Source: Alcaligenaceae bacterium
GTDB taxonomy: Bacteria > Pseudomonadota > Gammaproteobacteria > Burkholderiales > Burkholderiaceae_B
Direction of reading: 5' to 3'
DNA: 32,061 nucleotides
NCBI GenBank assembly: GCA_030452305.1
Contig: JAKDMO010000007.1
Location: 1-32,061, forward strand
In this document: positions 17,999 through 26,082 of the stretch, piece by piece
How the letters are laid out: each line of letters begins with the position of its first letter
How positions within the stretch are numbered: position 1 is the first letter of the stretch
Notes under the pieces: generated by a model
The model's input: the letters and a program-made list of their open reading frames with translations, nothing else
Told to the model about the DNA's origin: nothing
The model's database searches: none
Translations under genes and position numbers: made by a program

Positions 17999-18049
17999 GC
18001 GCCCAATGCTTTACCCCTAAACATCAAGGTACACAAAGGAGACACCATC

Positions 18050-19240
18050 ATGAAGACCAAAGGCTTATTCAAACTGTCGCTTGCCGCACTGGCGGCAACG
18101 GCACTCATCCCCCTGGCCACCCAGGCGCAGGACAAGGAACCCGTGCGCATCGGCGCCGTCACCTCAATTTCAGGTGTGTTCGCACAGCAAGGCGAGGAAG
18201 TCATGCGTGCCATCGAATTCGCCGTCGAAGAAGCCAACGCCAAAGGCGGGGTCGATGGGCGCAAGGTCGAACTGAAGACCGGCGACGATGAAAGCACGCC
18301 GAAGGCAGGGCTGCGGGCAGCGGAAAAACTGGCACGCGAAGGCTATAACCTGCTGATCGGTCCCATCGCCTCATCAATCACCATGGCCATCGGCCAGAAC
18401 CTGCAGCGCTGGGACGCCATGCAAACCGTGGTCATCAGCAAGAGTGACAAAATCACCGGCGATTCGTGCAAAGCCAGGATGTTCCGCGCCAACCACTCCG
18501 ACGCCATGGATCTGGCCATGCTCGGCGAGTGGATGAAGGACATCAAGCAAAAGAACTTTGCGATTGTCGCCGCAGACTACGTATGGGGCCGCGACTCGGC
18601 CAAGGCCTTCACGGAATCGGCCGAGGCACAGGGCAAGAACGTTGCACTGACGCTGTTTCCGCCACTGGGCACCAAGGACTTCGCACCCTATATTTCGCAG
18701 ATTAAGGCTGACCCCAGCATCGACGGTATCTGGGTGGCGCTGGTCGGCCGCGATCTGATTGCCTACACCAAGCAGGCGCAAAGCTTCGGCCTGACATCCA
18801 AGACCACCCTGGGTCATGCCATGATCATGAACTTCGTGGTGAATGCCACAGGCGACGCGACCAAAGGCATCTGGGGCAATATGGGCTATGGCTCGATGAT
18901 CGATACACCCATGAACAAAGCCTTTGTCACCGGTTTCGAGGCCAAGTACGATCGCCCGCCTACAGACAACGAAGGTCAGACCTACAACGGTATGCAACTG
19001 ATTTTCGAAGGGGTGCGCAAGGCCCACAGCGTCAAGCCGGCTGAAATTTCCAAGGCTCTGGAAGGCGCAACCTTTGATTCGATCTACGGTGAGGTCACCA
19101 TGCGTGCCGCCGATCACCAACTGGTCCTGCCGAACTACATCGGCCAGGTCCAGGAAGTCGACGGCAAGCTCGAACCTGTGATCATGCGCCGTTTCGATCC
19201 GTCGATCGTGCCGGCACCATCGGGCGACTGCAAGCTGTAA
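18050..19240 (+). CDS. Periplasmic substrate-binding protein, LivK type, Sec-exported (module A)
   Basis: This 396-residue type I solute-binding protein has a Sec signal peptide: KTKGLFK, a hydrophobic core to about residue 22, then cleavage near TQA-QDK. The mature protein starts EPVRIGAVTSISGVFAQQGEEV, the standard ligand-cleft strand, and contains GRKVELKTGDDESTP and LIGPIASS. It delivers the substrate to the permease just upstream. AAAGGAG precedes the ATG. The ligand is unknown; the family binds amino acids, amides, and aromatic or ring carboxylates. It is the last gene of the module A operon, followed by a strong hairpin. Confidence 0.93.
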   Translation: MKTKGLFKLSLAALAATALIPLATQAQDKEPVRIGAVTSISGVFAQQGEEVMRAIEFAVEEANAKGGVDGRKVELKTGDDESTPKAGLRAAEKLAREGYNLLIGPIASSITMAIGQNLQRWDAMQTVVISKSDKITGDSCKARMFRANHSDAMDLAMLGEWMKDIKQKNFAIVAADYVWGRDSAKAFTESAEAQGKNVALTLFPPLGTKDFAPYISQIKADPSIDGIWVALVGRDLIAYTKQAQSFGLTSKTTLGHAMIMNFVVNATGDATKGIWGNMGYGSMIDTPMNKAFVTGFEAKYDRPPTDNEGQTYNGMQLIFEGVRKAHSVKPAEISKALEGATFDSIYGEVTMRAADHQLVLPNYIGQVQEVDGKLEPVIMRRFDPSIVPAPSGDCKL

Positions 19241-19266
19241 TCCGTACGCCGTAATTCAGCCTACGT

Positions 19267-19304
19267 ACCGCGCCCCGGCAGAAATGACCGGGGCGCGGTG
19301 CTTT
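19267..19304 (+). terminator. Strong hairpin terminator between convergent operons
   Basis: ACCGCGCCCCGG (19267-19278) pairs perfectly with CCGGGGCGCGGT (19288-19299), a 12-bp stem with a 9-base loop. It is followed by GCTTT, a short T run. It ends the module A operon and overlaps the tail of the convergent dehydrogenase gene. Confidence 0.75.
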
Positions 19305-20099
19305 ATGGATTCGGCTCGGAATAAAAATCCAACATGCGGGCCGATACGCTGGCGAACATCTGAAGCCCGGTCACCGTGCCGCACCCGTTTGCTCGCGCGG
19401 CGGCAATCAGCGGTGATACTTCGGGCACCGTGATGGCGTCACCCACAAAGGCATTCACCGCCAGATTATCGACACGCACCGGCGACGGATCGCCCTCTTT
19501 CATCCCCATCGGGGTGGCATTGACCACCAGATCAAAGCCGGCCGGATCATCGGTGCCGGCCTCGATCCGCGCTTGATTCAGGCCGGCCAAGCGGCTGACC
19601 AGCGCATCGCGCCGCGCGGCATCGGCATCACACACCGCCAGGGACGCGACCCCCGACTCTACCAACGCATGCGCGATGGCCGACCCGGCGCCGCCCGCCC
19701 CCACAAGCAGCGCACGGCGCCCCTGGGTTTGGCCGCCCGCCTCATGCAAGGCGGCGACAAAGCCCGTGCCATCGACCATATCGCCATACCAGCCACCATC
19801 GTCGCTGCGCCTCAAAACATTGGCCGCGCCCAGGAAACGGGCCCGATCACTGGCCGCACTGCAAAAGCCATAGGCATCGAACTTATGAGGGACGGTCGCA
19901 ATCACACCATCCACGTTCTGCAGGGCTTTGGCACTTTCCAGAAATGCAGGCAGATCCCGGCTGGTGACGTGGATGGGCACCACCACGGCATCCATGCCGC
20001 GCGCGCCGAACCCTGCCGTCATGCCGGCAGGCGACTTCACCTGCGCAATCGGGTCACCGATGATGAAATAAACACGTGTTTTCCGCTTAAGGCAAACAT
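19303..20099 (-). CDS. Shikimate dehydrogenase-like gene with an apparent frameshift near its start
   Basis: The main frame (19303-20040, GTG start) gives 245 residues with the AroE/quinate dehydrogenase fold. It contains ATVPHK with the catalytic Lys, GAANVL, GDMVDGTGF, the nucleotide loop VGAGGAGSA and NATPMGM. The usual first strand, TRVYFIIGDPIA, is coded just upstream but has no start codon in frame. An ATG at 20099 with AGGA seven bases before it begins FALSGK in another frame. One extra A in the A4 run at 20079-20082 would join the two into a normal 265-residue protein. So there is a one-base deletion, a sequencing error or ribosomal slippage. The family NTDG is MVDG here and the first serine of the SxS substrate motif is lost, so the substrate probably differs from shikimate. 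It follows the transporter fusion gene by 33 bases. Confidence 0.8.
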
Positions 20100-20132
20100 C
20101 AGAACGTCCTATTCATAAGTAAAGAAATGGCG

Positions 20133-22634
20133 CTAGTCGTCTTGGTTGGCGACACCCAGCAGGCGCGCCTGCGTGGCTTCGTCAGCCGCCAGATCAGCGG
20201 CTGATCCTTCATACGCCACAACCCCATTGACCAGGATGCAGGCCCGATCGGCAATCGCCAGCACAGACTCGGCATTGTGTTCGACGATGATGAGGCTTGC
20301 TCGCTCGCGCAGCTTGACCACAGCATCCATCACCTCCTTCACAATCGCGGGGGCCAGGCCCTCAAAGGGTTCATCAAGCAGAATCATCTTGCTGGGTACC
20401 ATCAGGGCACGTGCAATGGCGACCATCTGACGTTCGCCGCCGGACAGGCTCTCACCCTTGATATTGCGCCGATTTCTGAGCCGAGGGAACATCTCGTAGA
20501 CTTCCTCGACTGTAATGCCGCCCTTGCGCGCAGCCATGCGCAGATTCTCGTACACCGTCAGGTTGGGAAACAGGCGCCGCCCTTCGGGTACGATCGACAG
20601 GCCCAGCCGATTGATGGCATAGGATTTCCAGCCGGTGATATCGCGCCCGTCAAAGCTGATCCGGCCACCGCTGACATGGACCACACCCATCAAGGTATGC
20701 AGTGCGGTCGTCTTGCCCACGCCATTGCGCCCCAGCAGCGCCAGGACCTCACCCTTGTTCACGGTCAGACTCAGATCGTTCAGGATACGGCTGCCGTGAT
20801 AGCCCGCCTGGACCTTATCCAGGACCAGCAGGGGCTCGGTCGCGCGGCCTGACTGCGCAGCGCGAACATCCACGTCCAGGCTCGGGCGCTCGCCACCCAG
20901 ATACGCCTCGATCACCTGCGGATTGCCGGCAACCTCGCCAGGTGTGCCGTCGGCAACGAGCTTGCCACGATGCAGCACCGTCACACGATCCGAGATACTC
21001 AGCACACGATCCATATCATGCTCGATCAGAACCACGGCGCGCTGTTTGGCCAGATTTTGGATCAGCTCTGCCACCACAACACGGTCGGCCTCGGCCAAAC
21101 CCGCCAGCGGTTCATCGAGCAGCAGCAGTCGCGCATCCGTCGCCAGCGTGACGGCAATTTCCAATAGACGCTGTTCACCGTGCGCAAGGCTTGCGCACGG
21201 CATCTCGGCGCGATGGTCCAGCTTGACGGCCGCCAGCAGGGACCAGGCCCGGGCATTGACCTCATCCATGTCGTAGGCATCCTGCCAGAACCCAAGCCTG
21301 GGCTTCATATGCGCCTGGACAGCCACACGCACGTTTTCAAAGACGGTCAAATTCTGGAAAACGCTCAAGATCTGATACGAGCGCCCCATCCCCATACGCA
21401 CGCGCTTGTGCATGGGCAAGGCGGTGATGTCCTGATCCTCGAAAATGACCTTCCCGGCAGTCGGCGGCAGCACACCAGCCAGCATATTGAAAAACGTGGT
21501 TTTGCCCGCGCCGTTCGGTCCGATCAGGCTATGAAGCTGATTGGGGTAGATATCGAGGTCGATGCTTTTGGCCGTCACCAGCGACCCGAACTGTTTCGTG
21601 AGGCCGCGCACCGACAGGATGGGCTTGGAGGCATCCGAATCCTGGGGGGTGCCGATCCATGGAGCGATATGGTCCGGGCGCGGGGGAATTCCCTCGCGCA
21701 TCAAAGTCCAGTGGGACTTTCCGCGCAACCTCTGATAGAGCCCCTGGATGCCCTCGGGCGACAGCAGTGCGAACAGCATGATGACGGGCGCGAAAATCAG
21801 CCACCAGTGCTCGGTAATGGCGCTGAGGTTGTCCTCGAACAGGATAAAGGTGACCGCACCCCACAAAGGTCCGAGCATATGGTGCACACCGCCCAGAACC
21901 GTCATCAACAAGGGGTCGGCCGCGTGTTCCCAGTTCAGGTTATTGGCATAGGCGCCCCGCAGCAGCAAGCTCAGCAGCCCGCCTGCATAACCAATGAATG
22001 CGCCTGAAAAGATGAACGCAACGAGTTTGAGCCCATAGGTGTTGTAGCCCAGGCTGAGCACGCGCTGCTCGTTATCGCGCATCGCCTGTATGGCCCGGCC
22101 AAAGGACGAATGCACCAGGCGCCACATCAACCAGGCCGCAATCAGCACCGTGATCAGGGTAAAGACATAAAACGAGAACGGCGAAACCAGAGAGGGGCGC
22201 GGCACATTCTGCAGGCCGTTTTCCCCGCCGGTGACATCCGTCCAGCGAAATGCGATCTCGAAGGCGATCTGCGAGCAGGCCAGGGTCAGCAGCGAAAAAT
22301 ACAGTCCTCGCCGCTTCAGGATCAAGGCACCAAGCAAGGCAGCCAGAACCCCCGAAAAAACCACTGCAAGCGCGAGTGCTGCAAACTCGTTATTCAGGGA
22401 ATGCAGCATCGAGATCGCCACGACGTACGAGGCAGTCCCGAAAAAGACCGATGCGCCGAACGGAACCAGGCCCGTATACGCGACCAGCAGGTTCACGCCC
22501 ATGCCATACAGCGTATAGATGGCAATCTGGACGACGCGGCTGAGTGGTGTGCCGATCGCCAGCATCAACAGCGATACGGCAAGCAGGGCAACCCCCAGGA
22601 CAATAATAGGATGACGCCAATACAGGGGTTTCAT
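20133..22634 (-). CDS. Fused LivM-LivG-LivF ABC transporter protein
   Basis: One unbroken 833-residue frame carries three subunits of a HAAT importer. Residues 1-310 are a LivM-type permease (VAYTGLVPFGASVFFGTASY, MRDNEQRVLSLGYNTYGLK). A linker follows, then a LivG-type ATPase at about 339-585 (Walker A GPNGAGKT at 372-379, LAHGEQ signature, LLLLDEP at 503-509). After a short linker, a LivF-type ATPase occupies about 601-830 (GRNGVGKT at 635-642, LSGGE at 730-734, ILLDEP at 751-756). All nucleotide-binding motifs look intact. The ATG at 22634 overlaps the LivH stop (ATGA); a TTG at 22649 is less likely. With the fusion, permease and both ATPases are made in equal amounts and only LivH and the binding protein are separate. 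Confidence 0.95.
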   Translation of the reverse strand: MKPLYWRHPIIVLGVALLAVSLLMLAIGTPLSRVVQIAIYTLYGMGVNLLVAYTGLVPFGASVFFGTASYVVAISMLHSLNNEFAALALAVVFSGVLAALLGALILKRRGLYFSLLTLACSQIAFEIAFRWTDVTGGENGLQNVPRPSLVSPFSFYVFTLITVLIAAWLMWRLVHSSFGRAIQAMRDNEQRVLSLGYNTYGLKLVAFIFSGAFIGYAGGLLSLLLRGAYANNLNWEHAADPLLMTVLGGVHHMLGPLWGAVTFILFEDNLSAITEHWWLIFAPVIMLFALLSPEGIQGLYQRLRGKSHWTLMREGIPPRPDHIAPWIGTPQDSDASKPILSVRGLTKQFGSLVTAKSIDLDIYPNQLHSLIGPNGAGKTTFFNMLAGVLPPTAGKVIFEDQDITALPMHKRVRMGMGRSYQILSVFQNLTVFENVRVAVQAHMKPRLGFWQDAYDMDEVNARAWSLLAAVKLDHRAEMPCASLAHGEQRLLEIAVTLATDARLLLLDEPLAGLAEADRVVVAELIQNLAKQRAVVLIEHDMDRVLSISDRVTVLHRGKLVADGTPGEVAGNPQVIEAYLGGERPSLDVDVRAAQSGRATEPLLVLDKVQAGYHGSRILNDLSLTVNKGEVLALLGRNGVGKTTALHTLMGVVHVSGGRISFDGRDITGWKSYAINRLGLSIVPEGRRLFPNLTVYENLRMAARKGGITVEEVYEMFPRLRNRRNIKGESLSGGERQMVAIARALMVPSKMILLDEPFEGLAPAIVKEVMDAVVKLRERASLIIVEHNAESVLAIADRACILVNGVVAYEGSAADLAADEATQARLLGVANQDD

Positions 22635-23500
22635 TCGAAGCGCTCCCAACGTTCACCAAATAAGCCACGCGGGCGGATCAGAAGAATAACGGCCATCAGG
22701 ACATACATGGACACTGCCGAGGCGGCGGGCATGAACTGCACCGTCAGCGCCGTCACCAGTCCCACCAGAACCCCTGCCACAATCGCGCCGGGATAGGATC
22801 CCAGCCCGCCGATCGTGACGATCACGAACGCCGGCATGATGGCGGCCGAGGCCATGTCCGGTGTCACGGTCAGCAGCGGTGCGGCCAGCAAGCCACCCGC
22901 ACCCGCCAGCAGGCATCCCAGGCCGAAGGCGCCGGTCAGGACCCGTGGCAGATTGATGCCGAGCATCCCGACCATTTCAGGGTCGCGACTACCGGCACGC
23001 AGAATTCGTCCATAGGGTGTAAAGGTCAGGAATGCCCACAGCGCAATCAGCAGGATCACCGTAATCACGAGCACGGCAACCCGATATCGCGTCAGGAAGA
23101 TGGGCCCATATTCGAATACTCCCGAGAAAATCGGCGGCGCCCCAAAGGGGATCCCGCCGGCGCCCCAGATCAGGCGGATCATGGCGGTCATGAACAGCGC
23201 CAGCGCAAAAGTCAGAATCAGGCTCAGGAGCGGATCCTTGCCATATAGATGACGGATCAACAAGCGCTCGGCGACTATGCCGACCACGGCGGTCAGGATC
23301 GGCGCAAGCGGGACGGACCACCATCCAAAGGTGGACTGCAGGGTGATCGCAAAATACGCACCCAGCGCAAAGAAGGCGCCATGAGCAAAATTGATCACAC
23401 CAAGCAAGCCGAAAATGATCGACAGGCCGATGGCCAGAAGTACGTAGAGAAAGCCCAGCACCAGGCCATTGGCCAACTGGGACAGCAGAATTTCTAACAT
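22631..23500 (-). CDS. LivH-type ABC transporter permease (module B)
   Basis: This 289-residue permease is the partner of the fused LivM-LivG-LivF protein. It has LANGLVLGFLYVLLAIGLSIIFGL and VINFAHGAFFALGAYFA near the N-terminus, the cytoplasmic loop GRILRAGSRDPEMVGMLGIN, and VTIGGLGSYPGAIVAG. About eight helices are predicted. The ATG has GGAAAG seven bases upstream. It lies 89 bases after the binding-protein gene, and that gap holds a hairpin. Its stop overlaps the fusion gene start by four bases. Confidence 0.95.
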   Translation of the reverse strand: MLEILLSQLANGLVLGFLYVLLAIGLSIIFGLLGVINFAHGAFFALGAYFAITLQSTFGWWSVPLAPILTAVVGIVAERLLIRHLYGKDPLLSLILTFALALFMTAMIRLIWGAGGIPFGAPPIFSGVFEYGPIFLTRYRVAVLVITVILLIALWAFLTFTPYGRILRAGSRDPEMVGMLGINLPRVLTGAFGLGCLLAGAGGLLAAPLLTVTPDMASAAIMPAFVIVTIGGLGSYPGAIVAGVLVGLVTALTVQFMPAASAVSMYVLMAVILLIRPRGLFGERWERFE

Positions 23501-23520
23501 GGCGCTTTCCGAAGAAACGA

Positions 23521-23567
23521 GAAAACCGCGAGCCGGTCATCGACACAGATGCCGATCGGCCCGCGGT
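23521..23567 (-). terminator. Probable attenuating hairpin between binding-protein and permease genes
   Basis: ACCGCG-A-GCCG (23525-23535) pairs with CGGC-C-CGCGGT (23557-23567), with one mismatch and an inner CATC/GATG hairpin. On the minus strand it is followed by TTTTCTCGTTTC. It probably lets only part of transcription pass, so that the binding protein is made in excess over the membrane parts. Confidence 0.5.
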
Positions 23568-23589
23568 AGAGACGCAGCAGCCCAGCCGT

Positions 23590-24861
23590 TTAGCGCGAAG
23601 CCATCTTGCAGCCGATTTCCTCTTTGCTGCCGAACAGCGCATCGAGGTTTTCCGGCGTTGGGTTCTTGGGCTCCTGGGCGACCAGGTCCAGCCAGTCCCA
23701 TTCGTCGGTGATCTGGTCCTTGACCTTGAACACCATGCATTGACGCAGCATCTGGTGGTCCCATGCCCGATAGCCTGCGGGCACGCCACCATCGTCAATT
23801 CGTGCAACTTCCAGACCGGCCGCGATCGCTGCGGGTTCGAAGGAGTCGGCCTTCTCGATGCCAGCAATCAGGGCGCGCATGGTGAACCAGCCCAGCCACG
23901 CCTTATCCGGCGCGGGGGAATCGTGCTCGGCCAGATAGGCCGCCGCAAATTCCTGATCGGCGGGTGGATTGCTGGGGGTGCTGAAATGCCATGGCTTGCC
24001 GTAGTACCCGGTAGCCGCCTCAGGGCCCACCGACCACAGATCGGCATCGCCGATAATGGGGCACGCAACCGGGATCTTGCCCTTCATGCCCATTTCGGTC
24101 CACTGCTTGAGGAAGGTAGACAGATCCCCGCCAGGCAGGCCCAGCATCAGGACTTCAGGCTTGGCCTGGCGCACCTTCAGAATGAACGAGCTGTAATCGG
24201 TCGTACCCAGCGGCGCCTTGTCGTGTCCAAGCTCCTTGCCCTGAGCCTCGTTCAGCAACATCGACATGCTGCGATAAATATCCTGGCCATACGCATAATT
24301 GGCGGTCAGGTAATACCAGTTCTTGCCCAGCTCCAGCAGTGCCGGCGCCATGGCGCGACTGGCAACCATGGTGGTCGTCAGGGTACGAAAGGTATAGGGG
24401 TTGCAGTCCGCACCGGTGACGGCGGCGGCGGCGGCGTTAGGCGTCAGGAACGGCACACCCACGCGCGCAGCAACCGAAGCCATGGCCAGTGCCGTACCGC
24501 TGTTCGAGCCCCCGATCACTGCGGCGACCTTGTCCTCTGCCATCAGTTTCTGTACGTTCTGCTGGGCACCCTGGGGATTGGGCTCGTCATACCACAGGAC
24601 TTCAATGTCCTGCCCGAGGATCTTGTTCCCATGTTTGGCCAGCGCCATCTTGGCACCGTCCGCCAGTTGCTGGCCCTGAACGGTCCAGACGCCCTGCTTT
24701 GCGAACACCAGGCCGAGCTTTATCGGACCCGAACCCTGGGCGCGGACGATACCCGGCATGGCCAGGGATAGGCCACCACCGGCCACAGACGCGCCTGCTG
24801 CCTGCAGAACGCGGCGGCGGGACCACTGATTACCCGAACCTTCCTTCTTTGAATCTTGCAT
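23590..24861 (-). CDS. Substrate-binding protein, LivK type, Tat-exported (module B)
   Basis: This 423-residue type I binding protein has a twin-arginine signal: SRRRVLQ at residues 14-20, a moderate hydrophobic stretch, and cleavage near VRA-QGS (about residue 41). The mature part starts GPIKLGLVFAKQGVWTVQGQQL and contains VLWYDEPNPQGAQQNVQKL and AVIGGSNSGTALAMA. Tat export means it is folded before leaving the cell, unlike the Sec-exported paralogue at 18050. It resembles the amide/urea-type or aromatic-acid binding proteins of the family, but the ligand is unknown. AGGAG lies seven bases before the ATG. It is the first gene of the module B transport operon. Confidence 0.93.
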   Translation of the reverse strand: MQDSKKEGSGNQWSRRRVLQAAGASVAGGGLSLAMPGIVRAQGSGPIKLGLVFAKQGVWTVQGQQLADGAKMALAKHGNKILGQDIEVLWYDEPNPQGAQQNVQKLMAEDKVAAVIGGSNSGTALAMASVAARVGVPFLTPNAAAAAVTGADCNPYTFRTLTTTMVASRAMAPALLELGKNWYYLTANYAYGQDIYRSMSMLLNEAQGKELGHDKAPLGTTDYSSFILKVRQAKPEVLMLGLPGGDLSTFLKQWTEMGMKGKIPVACPIIGDADLWSVGPEAATGYYGKPWHFSTPSNPPADQEFAAAYLAEHDSPAPDKAWLGWFTMRALIAGIEKADSFEPAAIAAGLEVARIDDGGVPAGYRAWDHQMLRQCMVFKVKDQITDEWDWLDLVAQEPKNPTPENLDALFGSKEEIGCKMASR

Positions 24862-24928
24862 TATGAGTCTCCTGGGGGTGTGAAGAAGTTGTCAATCGAA
24901 ACGTCGGCGTGTATTCTATTTTTTTGGA

Positions 24929-24958
24929 ATAATAATCTAAACCGGAACGCTATTCAAT
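24929..24958. promoter_or_regulatory. Candidate promoter and IclR operator upstream of the module B transporter
   Basis: On the minus strand TTGAAT (24957-24952) and TATTAT (24934-24929) are spaced 17 bases, a good promoter for the binding-protein gene. The -35 overlaps CGGAACGCTATTCAAT (24943-24958), which matches CGGAATAGCATTCAAT at 28710-28725. A weaker copy, GGAATAATAATC, lies at 24926-24937. For the divergent plus-strand gene, TATAGA at 24970-24975 is a possible -10. Confidence 0.6.
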
Positions 24959-24982
24959 AAATCGGAACCTATAGATAACCCT

Positions 24983-26044
24983 ATGATCAACATGACAATG
25001 CAAAGCAAAAAGAAGCTGGCGCTGATCGGCGCGGGTGCGATCGGCGCCACCCATATTCAGATAGCCGAAAACAGCCCGGACTTTGAACTGACGACACTGG
25101 TCGATCCCTCTGAGGCAGCCAAGGCGTTGGCCCAGTCCAGAGGCATCCGGTGGTATGCCGATTACAAGACAATGCTGGAGTCGGACCATCCGGATGGGGT
25201 GATCGTCGCCACCCCGAACACCACGCATTGCGACATTGCCACGGCCTGCCTGGATCGGCAGATCCCGGTGCTGGTGGAAAAACCGATTACCGACACGCTG
25301 TCATCGGCACTGCAATTGGTCGAGGCCGAAGCCCGTACCGGCATCCCGGTGCTGGTGGGGCACCACCGCAGGCACAACCCCATCCTCAGGCAGGCGCGCA
25401 ACATCGTGGATTCAGGCGTATTGGGCAAGCCCGTATCCGTGACGGCAATGGCCACATTCTTCAAGCCCGATGCCTACTTCGACATTGCCTGGCACCGCGA
25501 AGCCGGGGCCGGCCCCATACTGATCAACCTGATCCATGACATCGACATGCTGCGATTCCTGGTCGGGGATATCGACAGCGTCCAGGCCATGACATCGAAT
25601 GCACGCCGCGGTTATCCGGTAGAAGATACGGCGGGCGCGGTATTACGCTTTTGCAATGGCGCCATCGGCGCAGTCACCACATCGGACACCACGGTTGCGC
25701 CGTGGAACTGGGACCTCTGTGCGGGCGAAGCAGCCCACTACCCGCGCCAGACCGAAAACACCCACTTCCTGAGCGGATCAGACGGATCGCTCTCTCTCCC
25801 CGGGCTCGATATCTGGCGCTATCACGAAAAAAAGAGTTGGCACGCCCCCCTCACCCAGGAACGCAGCACCCCGCACCTGGGCAACCCCTACGCTGAACAA
25901 CTGCACCACTTCGCCGCAATGATCGACGGACGGGAATCGGCGTTATGCTCAAGCCTGGACGGCATGCGTACACTAGAGGCCACTTTGGCCATACATCAGG
26001 CGGCCCTCACCGGACAGACAGTCACGCTCGGCTCACAGGCCTGA
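24983..26044 (+). CDS. Gfo/Idh/MocA family NAD(P)-dependent oxidoreductase
   Basis: This 353-residue protein has the N-terminal Rossmann loop ALIGAGAIGATH (13-24), the family motif VEKPITD with Glu99-Lys100-Pro101, and the catalytic-region INLIHDIDMLRFL with His185 and Asp188. The C-terminal sheet domain follows. The family oxidises sugars, cyclitols and related polyols at one hydroxyl. The start could be 24983, 24992 or 24998, since no strong ribosome site is seen; the conserved part begins at KKKLALIG. It is first in a two-gene unit with the TIM-barrel enzyme, divergent from the transporter, and probably controlled by the operator at about 24943. Confidence 0.92.
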   Translation: MINMTMQSKKKLALIGAGAIGATHIQIAENSPDFELTTLVDPSEAAKALAQSRGIRWYADYKTMLESDHPDGVIVATPNTTHCDIATACLDRQIPVLVEKPITDTLSSALQLVEAEARTGIPVLVGHHRRHNPILRQARNIVDSGVLGKPVSVTAMATFFKPDAYFDIAWHREAGAGPILINLIHDIDMLRFLVGDIDSVQAMTSNARRGYPVEDTAGAVLRFCNGAIGAVTTSDTTVAPWNWDLCAGEAAHYPRQTENTHFLSGSDGSLSLPGLDIWRYHEKKSWHAPLTQERSTPHLGNPYAEQLHHFAAMIDGRESALCSSLDGMRTLEATLAIHQAALTGQTVTLGSQA

Positions 26045-26082
26045 CACGCCAGCCCATCGATCTATCAGGAGTTACTTCAACC

